Assembly: GCF_036248255.1 (NCBI RefSeq)
Contig: NZ_CP109178.1
Coordinates: forward strand, 1,674,001 to 1,738,000
DNA: 64,000 nucleotides
Direction: 5' to 3'
From: Streptomyces sp. NBC_01717
Lineage (GTDB): Bacteria; Actinomycetota; Actinomycetes; Streptomycetales; Streptomycetaceae
The notes under the pieces are model-generated. The model searched no databases, was not told the origin of the DNA, and saw only the letters and a list, made by a program, of their open reading frames with translations. Below, piece after piece: positions 42,739 through 49,845 of this stretch. The position numbers and the translations under genes are program-made. How positions within the stretch are numbered: the first letter of the stretch is position 1; each line of letters opens with the position of its first letter.

Positions 42739-44547
42739 ATGCAGCGAACGGTCTCTTCGTACCACCATGCGCATGACCACGCATCCCACCGACCGGGCAC
42801 GCTCGATCACCGTTACCGGGGCGAGCACCCGGTGCGCACCCTCGGCTATCTTCTGCGCCCCGACCGTCGACGCATCGCGGTCGCCGCTGCCGTCTTCGTC
42901 GTCAAGCACAGCCCTGTGTGGCTGCTTCCGCTGATCACGGCGAACATCATCGACGTGGTCGTCCAGCACCGGCCCGAACGGGAGCTGTGGCTCAACGCGG
43001 GCGCGCTGCTGTGCGTGCTCCTCCTCAACTACCCGATGCATCTGCTCTACGTACGCTGCCTCGGCGGCAGCGTCCGCCGGATGGGCACCGCCCTGCGCGA
43101 CGCACTCTGCCGCCGCATGCAGCAGCTGTCCATCGGCTACCACTCACGGACGAGCGCGGGCGTTCTCCAGGCCAAGGTGGTCAGGGATGTGGAGAGCGTC
43201 GAGCAGATGGTGCAGCAGTCCGCCGACATGGGGCTGGCCGCCGTCATCACGCTGATCGGTGGGCTCACCGTCATCGCCGTCCGTGTCCCGTCGTTCCTGC
43301 CGGTGTTCCTGGTGGTCGTCCCGGCGGCCGCCCTGCTGGTCATGCGGCTGCGGGCCCGGTTGCGGAGCCACAACGAGTCGTTCCGCCAGGAGGTGGAGCA
43401 ACTGTCCGCCCGGGTGAGCGAGATGACCAGCCTGATTCCGATCACCCGCGCCCACGGCCTGGAGCGCACGGCGCTCGGCCGCGTCGACGGTTCGCTGCGC
43501 CAGGTCTTCACGGCCGGCCTGCGCCTCGATCTGCTCAACGGCCGCTTCGGAGCGCTCGCCTGGATCCTGCTGAACTCGCTCGGCGTGGCCTGCCTGGCGG
43601 GATCGGCCCTGGTCGCGTACCACGGCTGGCTTCCCATCACGGCGGGCGACGTGGTGATGCTGAGCGCCTTCTTCACCACGCTCACCGGATCGATGACCAC
43701 GCTGCTCAGCCTCGCGCCGATCATCAGCAAGGGGCTGGAGTCGGTGCGTTCGGCCGGCGAGGTCCTTGAGGCTCCGGACCTGGAGAGCAACGCGGGCAAG
43801 GACCGGGTCGACGAGGTGCAGGGCCGTATCGACTTCGAGGGGGTCGGCTTCGGTTACGAGGGAGTGGACAGCCCCGCTGTCGAGGACTTCACCCTGTCGG
43901 CGCGCCCCGGCGAGACGGTCGCTCTGGTCGGCGCCTCGGGGGCAGGCAAGTCGACGGTGCTGAACCTCCTCATCGGCTTCATCCGCCCGACGTCGGGCCG
44001 CATCCTGCTGGACGGCACCGACATGGCCACGCTGGATCTGCGCAGCTACCGCCGGTTCCTGTCCGTCGTACCACAGGAGTCCATCCTGTTCGAGGGCACC
44101 ATCAGGGAGAACGTCACCTATGGCATGGGCGAAACCGACGAACATACGGTCCGTCAGGCCTTGCGGGACGCGAACGCGCTCGACTTCGTCGAGGACCTGC
44201 CCGACGGCCTCTCGACGGTCGTCGGAGAACGCGGGGCGCGGCTCTCGGGCGGCCAGAAGCAGCGGCTCGCCATCGCCCGCGCGCTGATCCGCGATCCCCG
44301 GGTACTGATCCTGGACGAGGCGACATCGGCCCTGGACACCCGCTCGGAGGCCCTGGTGCAGGAGGCGCTCGCCCGGCTGATCCACGGCCGCACGGTCTTC
44401 GTCGTCGCCCACCGGCTCTCCACCATCCGGGCGGCGGACCGCATCGTGGCCATGGACCGGGGCCGGATAGCCGAGGTGGGGACCCATGAGGAGCTGATGG
44501 GGCGGGGCGGGGTGTACGCGGGGTTGCAGCCGGCGAGGTCCGCGTAG
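42739..44547 (+). CDS. ABC exporter, fused membrane and ATPase domains
   Basis: About 602 residues from ATG 42739 (MQRTVSSYHH). Six membrane helices in the first 330 residues (e.g. GALLCVLLLNYPMHLLYV, LNSLGVACLAGSALVAY) precede an ATPase with all motifs: Walker A LVGASGAGKSTVLNLL, Q-loop VVPQESILFEGTIRENV, signature LSGGQKQRLAIARALI, Walker B VLILDEATSALD, and the H-loop VVAHRLSTIRAADR. This is an MsbA/LmrA-type half-transporter that would act as a homodimer. The histidine-rich N-terminus is unusual and might reflect metal sensing or an incorrect start. A strong terminator overlaps the stop codon. Confidence 0.92.
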   Translation: MQRTVSSYHHAHDHASHRPGTLDHRYRGEHPVRTLGYLLRPDRRRIAVAAAVFVVKHSPVWLLPLITANIIDVVVQHRPERELWLNAGALLCVLLLNYPMHLLYVRCLGGSVRRMGTALRDALCRRMQQLSIGYHSRTSAGVLQAKVVRDVESVEQMVQQSADMGLAAVITLIGGLTVIAVRVPSFLPVFLVVVPAAALLVMRLRARLRSHNESFRQEVEQLSARVSEMTSLIPITRAHGLERTALGRVDGSLRQVFTAGLRLDLLNGRFGALAWILLNSLGVACLAGSALVAYHGWLPITAGDVVMLSAFFTTLTGSMTTLLSLAPIISKGLESVRSAGEVLEAPDLESNAGKDRVDEVQGRIDFEGVGFGYEGVDSPAVEDFTLSARPGETVALVGASGAGKSTVLNLLIGFIRPTSGRILLDGTDMATLDLRSYRRFLSVVPQESILFEGTIRENVTYGMGETDEHTVRQALRDANALDFVEDLPDGLSTVVGERGARLSGGQKQRLAIARALIRDPRVLILDEATSALDTRSEALVQEALARLIHGRTVFVVAHRLSTIRAADRIVAMDRGRIAEVGTHEELMGRGGVYAGLQPARSA

Positions 44548-44574
44548 GGCGTGCCGGGCGAGCACGGCACGCCC
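44547..44574 (+). terminator. Terminator of the ABC exporter gene
   Basis: Perfect 9-bp arms GGGCGTGCC (44547-44555) and GGCACGCCC (44566-44574) with a 10-base loop begin at the stop codon and separate the exporter from the P450 gene. Confidence 0.65.
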
Positions 44575-44724
44575 GACCACACTCCCGTAACACGGCACGG
44601 TTACCCTCGACAACTCACGTACTCCATAAGGAAGATGAGCTTTCACGTCCATCGGCCACCGTGGAGTCCAGCCATGTCGCCGCGTACCGGATCCGGGTAC
44701 GCCACCAGCGAGCGGAGACCTTTC

Positions 44725-46092
44725 ATGTCCACGGAGACCGGCCCGGCCGTCGATGCCGAGCCGCGCGGCCACGTTCCCGTACCGGGCCCCAAAGGGCTGC
44801 CGTTTCTCGGGAATCTGCCGCAGTTCGGGAAGAACCCGCTGGCGTTCTTCGAGCGGCTGCGCGGGTACGGGGACATGGTCAGCTGGCGCTTCGGCCCCAA
44901 CTCCTGCGTGTTCATAGCGGATCCGGAGTGCATAGGCGAACTGCTCACCGAGACGGAACGCACCTTCGACCAGCCGGCGCTGGGCATCGCGTTCCGCACC
45001 GTGATGGGCAACGGTGTGGTGGTGGCGCGCGGTCCGGACTGGCGGCGGAAGCGGTCGCTGGTGCAGCCGTCGGTACGGCCGAAGCAGGTGCGGTCGTACG
45101 CGGCGACGATGGCGGGCAGCACGGTGGAGCTGGCGGACACCTGGTCCGGCGGTGAACGCATCGACATCAAGCGGGAGATGGCTGCGCTGACGCAGCGGAT
45201 CGCCGTCCGCACCATCTTCGGGGTGGACACCCCGGCGGACGCCGAGGCGATGGGCCGGGCGATGGATGTCGCCCAGCAGGAGATCGGCAAGGAGTTCAGC
45301 GGCATCGGCGCGCTGCTCCCCGACTGGGTACCGACGCCGGGCCGGTCCAGGATCAAGAAGGCCGCCGCGGTCATCGACGCCGAGGTGGGCCGGGTCGTGG
45401 CCCGGCACCGCGACGGGGACGGCGAGCGCCCCGATCTGCTGAGCCGGCTGCTGACCGCGGTGGACGAGAACGGCGCGCAGCTCACCGACGAGGAGATCCG
45501 CGACGAGACCGTCACCCTCTACATCGGCGGGCACGAGACCACCAGCTCCACCCTGGTCTGGGCGTGGTACCTGCTGTCCCGCAACCCGCAGGCGCGCGCC
45601 GCGCTCACCGAGGAGCTGGACCGGGTGCTCGGCGACCGGGAGCCGGAGTTCGACGACTACGCGCGACTGACGTACACCCAGGCTGTGGTCAAGGAGACGC
45701 TGCGGCTGTACCCGACGATCTGGCTGGTGACCGGGGTCGCCAAGGAGGGGGCACGGATCGGCGGCGTGGACATGCCGAAGGGCACCAGGGTGTGGACGAG
45801 CCAATGGGCGACGCACCGCGACGAGCGGTGGTTCCCGGAGCCGGAGGAGTTCCGTCCGGAGCGCTGGGACGCCGAGAGCGGCGACGACATGGCGGAGTAC
45901 GCCTGGTTCCCGTTCGGCGGCGGCCCCCGGGTCTGCCTCGGTACGCGGTTCGCGATGGTCGAGGCGGTGCTGATCCTGGCGGTACTGGCGCGCCGGTTCG
46001 AACTGGAGGTGGACGCGGGCGACGTCAACCCCGTGCCCACGCTGACACTCCAGCCGGACCGGGATGTCATGGCGACGGTACGGGCCCGGTAG
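44725..46092 (+). CDS. Cytochrome P450
   Basis: A 455-residue P450 from ATG 44725 with GGAG eight bases upstream. The proline-rich hinge PGPKGLPFLGNLPQFGKNPLAF, the I-helix GGHETTSSTLVWAW, ExxR as VVKETLRLYP, the PERF-like EFRPERWD, and the haem loop FPFGGGPRVCLG (cysteine about residue 404) are all intact. The general sequence style is that of the fatty-acid/terpene P450s of Streptomyces rather than the CYP157 group. No ferredoxin, terpene cyclase or biosynthetic gene is adjacent, so it is an orphan of unknown substrate. Confidence 0.93.
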   Translation: MSTETGPAVDAEPRGHVPVPGPKGLPFLGNLPQFGKNPLAFFERLRGYGDMVSWRFGPNSCVFIADPECIGELLTETERTFDQPALGIAFRTVMGNGVVVARGPDWRRKRSLVQPSVRPKQVRSYAATMAGSTVELADTWSGGERIDIKREMAALTQRIAVRTIFGVDTPADAEAMGRAMDVAQQEIGKEFSGIGALLPDWVPTPGRSRIKKAAAVIDAEVGRVVARHRDGDGERPDLLSRLLTAVDENGAQLTDEEIRDETVTLYIGGHETTSSTLVWAWYLLSRNPQARAALTEELDRVLGDREPEFDDYARLTYTQAVVKETLRLYPTIWLVTGVAKEGARIGGVDMPKGTRVWTSQWATHRDERWFPEPEEFRPERWDAESGDDMAEYAWFPFGGGPRVCLGTRFAMVEAVLILAVLARRFELEVDAGDVNPVPTLTLQPDRDVMATVRAR

Positions 46093-46254
46093 TCCGCCGG
46101 GAGCGTGTCCGTATGGCGGAACGGTCGCGGGCGCGGTGTGCAACCGCCTTCCGCCGTACGGCATCCTCGTGCTGAACGAGTAGTCCGGCCCCGGACTCCG
46201 TGGGTGATCACGCCGGTGCGGGGCCGTACCTGACGGCGGAGGATGCGGAACCCG

Positions 46255-46653
46255 ATGACTGACAACTCCGAGATGGTGGCCTTCGTCCGGGCGCGCCTGG
46301 CCGAGGAGGAACAGGTTGCGCGAGCGGCCGGCAGCCAGAGTTGGCGGTGCCCGGCCGAGACGCCGGGGGAGGTCCATGACCGGACCGGCGCCATCGCGTT
46401 CAGCCTGCGGACCCATGGTTACGACGATCACATCGCCCTGCAGGACCCCGCGCGCACGCTCCGCCGCGTCGAGACGAGCAGGGTCCTGCTGGACGAGTAC
46501 GAAGAGGTCGCCGCCCTGGACACCGACCGCCCCCACCACGACTTCGCCTCCGGCCGCGCGGTCGGACTGGGCTTCGTGGTACGGCAGATGGCCGCGGAGG
46601 ACGCCGGGCACCCCGATTACCAGGCGAAGTGGCTGCCGCGGTTCACCCAGTGA
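46255..46653 (+). CDS. DUF6221-like small protein
   Basis: A 132-residue soluble protein. It starts MTDNSEMVAFVRARLAEEEQVARAAG, with the motif LARLxEDE-like helix typical of DUF6221 proteins, and ends DAGHPDYQAKWLPRF, with the conserved YQAxW close to the C-terminus. DUF6221 proteins are small actinobacterial proteins of unknown function, frequent in accessory DNA. The ATG at 46243 (GGAGG directly before it) is too close for use, so 46255 is preferred. Confidence 0.75.
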   Translation: MTDNSEMVAFVRARLAEEEQVARAAGSQSWRCPAETPGEVHDRTGAIAFSLRTHGYDDHIALQDPARTLRRVETSRVLLDEYEEVAALDTDRPHHDFASGRAVGLGFVVRQMAAEDAGHPDYQAKWLPRFTQ

Positions 46654-46866
46654 CCAAGAGTCCCTGCGACGGGGCGCCACCGGTCATGCCGGGGGACCGG
46701 CCGGCTCCCCCCGCCCCTGCGCTCACCCGCCGAAGGTTCGCAGCCCTCACAGCGGGCAGGCCGCAACCGGACGGCAGATACTGATCTGGTCCGTCCGCAT
46801 CAGACCTTCGCCGGGACACCGGCCACCCTGCCGCAATCAGGCCGTCGAGCAACCGGGAGCAACACC

Positions 46867-47415
46867 ATGCGTCTCCGCCGCCCTCCGACCTTCGCGTTCA
46901 CCGTCCCGGCCGCGGCAGCGGCCGCCGTGTTGCTGGCCGCCACCAGCGCTTCGGCCGCGGTCGTCACCCCGCACTCGGCGGGGCTCAGCCGGCTCGGCAC
47001 ATGTCAGGAGAAGGCCCTCGGTGTGAAGGCGGCGCCCGGTGGCCCGGAGAACGTGGTGCACATCAGCGTCACCAACCACGGCCGTTCCAGTTGTGTCGTG
47101 GACAGGATTCCGACGATCACTTTCGCCGGGCTCGACGGCTCCGCCCAGACCGTGCCGCCCGCCGAGAGCGGCCCGTACACCCTCGCGCGCGGCGGACGGG
47201 CGTACGCCGCCCTCCGCACCGCGGACCCGGCGAGTACCGAGGGACATTTCGTCGGCACCCTGAGCGTGTCGGCCGATCCCTCGCACTACGGGGTCACCTT
47301 CGGCGCGGCCGTCGTGGGCATGCCGCAGGGGATCCACGTGTGGGAGCCGATCACCACGCTCTGGCACGGGTCGGCGGCGGCCGCCACCTCGGCGCTGGCG
47401 GACGCCCTGGGGTGA
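46867..47415 (+). CDS. Secreted DUF4232 protein
   Basis: A 182-residue exported protein. The signal peptide (FAFTVPAAAAAAVLLAATSASA) is cleaved before AVVTP. The DUF4232 beta-sandwich is shown by ENVVHISVTNHGRSSCVVDRIPTITFAGLDGSAQTVPP and YTLARGGRAYAALRTAD. Two cysteines (TCQEKAL and SSCVVD) probably form a disulphide. Several DUF4232 proteins are found per Streptomyces genome; their ligand is unknown. It converges with the alpha-xylosidase gene. Confidence 0.85.
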   Translation: MRLRRPPTFAFTVPAAAAAAVLLAATSASAAVVTPHSAGLSRLGTCQEKALGVKAAPGGPENVVHISVTNHGRSSCVVDRIPTITFAGLDGSAQTVPPAESGPYTLARGGRAYAALRTADPASTEGHFVGTLSVSADPSHYGVTFGAAVVGMPQGIHVWEPITTLWHGSAAAATSALADALG

Positions 47416-47431
47416 GGGCTGTCCCGCCGGT

Positions 47432-47474
47432 GTGCCCTCACCCCGCCCCCGTGGCGCGGGTGGGCTGAGGGCAC
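47432..47474. terminator. Bidirectional terminator at the edge of the xyloglucan locus
   Basis: Perfect 9-bp arms GTGCCCTCA (47432-47440) and TGAGGGCAC (47466-47474), extended by imperfect GC pairs inside. It lies between the convergent DUF4232 and GH31 genes and marks the left boundary of the sugar-utilization cluster. Confidence 0.65.
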
Positions 47475-47498
47475 GTCCGTGCAGGCGTCGCGCGTCCC

Positions 47499-49784
47499 TC
47501 AGACCGCCGCCACCACCACCGTCCCCGCTCCCTGCCCCGTCGCCCCGGCCTCCTCCACGATCACGCGGTACGGACGGTCCGTCCCCTCGGCCGTGACCCG
47601 TGTCGAGCCTGAGGCGCTGTCCCGTACGACCCGGAAGGCCGCCGCAGCGGTGCCCGTCAGGTCCACCAACGTGACAACCGTGTCGGTCGTCGAGGGCGCC
47701 GGGCCGAAAGCCCGCAGCGTCAGGCCGTCCAGCCAGTCGCCGTCCGGGCGCTGGTCGTCCGCGCCCCACGGGAGTACCGCGCCGGGGCGGACCAGGAGCG
47801 GAAGGCTGTCGAAACCGTGCGTCTCGTGGCGCCAGGCCGGTCCGGTGACCGTTTCGCCGGTCAGGAGGTGGGTCCAGGTGCCTTCGGGGACGTAGTACTC
47901 GACCTGGCCGTCCTCCGTGAAGACGGGGGCCACCAGCAGGTCCGGCCCGAGCATGTACTGGCGGTCCAGCATGCGGGTGGTCGGGTCGGCGGGGAACTCC
48001 AGCAGCATCGGCCGCATCATCGGGATGCCCGTGCGGTGGGCCTCGGCTGCCACCCCGTACAGGTACGGCATGAGGCGGTGCTTGAGAAGGGTGAACTTCC
48101 GGGCAACGTGCACGGCCTCGTCGCCGAACGCCCACGGCACGCGGTACGACACATTGCCGTGCAGCCGGCTGTGCGAGGAGAGCAGGCCGAAGGCGAGCCA
48201 CCGCTTGAACACCGCGGGGTCGGGGGTGCCCTCGAAGCCGCCGATGTCATGGCTCCAGAAGCCGAAGCCGGACAGCGACAGCGACAGACCACCGCGCAGC
48301 GACTCCGCCATCGCGGTGAACGAGGCGAAGCAGTCGCCGCCCCAGTGGACCGGGAACTGCTGGCCGCCCGCTGTCGCCGACCGGGCGAAGAGCACCGCTT
48401 CACCGTGGCCGCGCTCCTTCTCCAGGAGTTCGAAGACGGTGCGGTTGTAGATCTGCGCGTAGTAGTTGTGCATCCGCTCCGGGTCGGAGCCGTCGTGCCA
48501 GACGACATCTGTCGGCACCCGCTCGCCGAAGTCCGTCTTGAAGCAGTCGACGCCCTGGTCGAGAAGGACCCGCAGCTTGGCTTCGTACCACTCGCGGGCG
48601 GCCGGATTGGTGAAGTCGACGAGTGCCATGCCGGGCTGCCACAGGTCCCACTGCCAGATGTCGCCGCCGGGACGGCGCACCAGATAGCCGTGCTCGGCGC
48701 CCTCCGCGAAGAGCGGTGACTTCTGGGCGATGTACGGGTTGATCCACATGCTGATGCGCAGTCCGCGTTCCTTGAGCCTGGTCAGCATGCCGGCCGGGTC
48801 GGGGAAGACGTCCGGGTCCCACTGGAAGTCCGACCACTGGTATTCGCGCATCCAGAAGCAGTCGAAGTGGAAGACGGACAGCGGGATGTCCCGCTCCGCC
48901 ATGCCGTCGACGAACGAGGTGACGGTCTCCTCGTCGTACGAGGTGCAGAACGAGGTGGTCAGCCAGAGGCCGAACGACCAGGCCGGGGGCAGCGCCGGCC
49001 GGCCGGTGAGGGCGGTATAGCGGGCGAGGATGTCCTTCGGCGTCGGCCCGGCGACGATGTAGTACTCCAGTGACTGGTCCTCGACGCTGAACTGCACCTG
49101 GCCGACCGACTCCGAGCCGATCTCGAAGGACACCTTGCCGGGGTGGTTGACGAAGACGCCGTAGCCGCGCGAGGAGAGGTAGAACGGGATGTTCTTGTAG
49201 GCCTGGTCGCTGCTGGTGCCGCCGTCCGCCTGCCAGATGTCGACGGTCTGGCCGTTCTTGACGTACGGAGTGAAGCGCTCGCCGAGTCCGTAGACGTTCT
49301 CGCCGACGTCCAGGGCGAGTTGGGCGATCATGTGGTGTGCGCCGTCGGGGGTGGCGGCGAAGGCGGTGCCCTTGCTGTCCACTGCCGTCAGGCGGCGGCC
49401 CTCTGCGTCGAGGAAGGTCATGCCCCACGGTCCGTCGCCGTCCATGCGCAACGTCAGCGGGCCGCTGGTCAGTTCGGTGACCGGGCCGTCCCGACGGGTG
49501 CTTGCGGCGGCCGTGGCGGTGTCGAGTCCGGGGAACTCGAAGTCCGGTCCGTGGTTGACCTTGCCGGCGTGATGGGTGGTGCGTACGCCGATGATCCCTT
49601 CGGCCGGGGAGAAGCAATCGACGGTGATGAGTGGGGTGTTGAGGGTGTCGCCGCGCTGGTGTACCTGCTTGACCGCGGCGTAGGCGGTGAACTGGTCGGC
49701 GTCGACCCGCAGGTCGCGGATCTCGGTCGCGTAGCAGGCGCGGACGCCCTCTCGCATGAGCCAGAAGCCGTCGGTGAACTTCAT
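47499..49784 (-). CDS. yicI: GH31 alpha-xylosidase (YicI type)
   Basis: A 761-residue enzyme that removes alpha-1,6-xylose from the non-reducing end of xyloglucan oligosaccharides (isoprimeverose-type linkages). Similarity to E. coli YicI runs throughout, including LDVGENVYGLGERFTPYVKNGQTVDIWQADGGTSSDQAYKNIPFYL and the family core FHFDCFWMREYQWSDFQWDPDVFPDP. The nucleophile lies in KTDFGERVP (aspartate about residue 417) and the acid/base in HWGGDC (about residue 484). It has no signal peptide, so it acts in the cytoplasm on imported sugars. Downstream of GH3 on the same strand, 61 bp away, it forms a two-gene operon controlled from the divergent region at 52732-53238. Confidence 0.95.
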   Translation of the reverse strand: MKFTDGFWLMREGVRACYATEIRDLRVDADQFTAYAAVKQVHQRGDTLNTPLITVDCFSPAEGIIGVRTTHHAGKVNHGPDFEFPGLDTATAAASTRRDGPVTELTSGPLTLRMDGDGPWGMTFLDAEGRRLTAVDSKGTAFAATPDGAHHMIAQLALDVGENVYGLGERFTPYVKNGQTVDIWQADGGTSSDQAYKNIPFYLSSRGYGVFVNHPGKVSFEIGSESVGQVQFSVEDQSLEYYIVAGPTPKDILARYTALTGRPALPPAWSFGLWLTTSFCTSYDEETVTSFVDGMAERDIPLSVFHFDCFWMREYQWSDFQWDPDVFPDPAGMLTRLKERGLRISMWINPYIAQKSPLFAEGAEHGYLVRRPGGDIWQWDLWQPGMALVDFTNPAAREWYEAKLRVLLDQGVDCFKTDFGERVPTDVVWHDGSDPERMHNYYAQIYNRTVFELLEKERGHGEAVLFARSATAGGQQFPVHWGGDCFASFTAMAESLRGGLSLSLSGFGFWSHDIGGFEGTPDPAVFKRWLAFGLLSSHSRLHGNVSYRVPWAFGDEAVHVARKFTLLKHRLMPYLYGVAAEAHRTGIPMMRPMLLEFPADPTTRMLDRQYMLGPDLLVAPVFTEDGQVEYYVPEGTWTHLLTGETVTGPAWRHETHGFDSLPLLVRPGAVLPWGADDQRPDGDWLDGLTLRAFGPAPSTTDTVVTLVDLTGTAAAAFRVVRDSASGSTRVTAEGTDRPYRVIVEEAGATGQGAGTVVVAAV

Positions 49785-49845
49785 GAGGACTCCTTGCCGG
49801 GGGCAACTGGACGGAGGTGAGAGTCAGGACGTGGATACGGCGGGG

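Noticed and set aside
43144..46680. Minus-strand open frame of more than 1,100 codons
   Set aside because: It runs antisense through the ABC exporter and P450 genes, which have complete family motifs. Its translation is rich in Arg, His and Asp with no domain, as expected for the opposite strand of high-GC genes.
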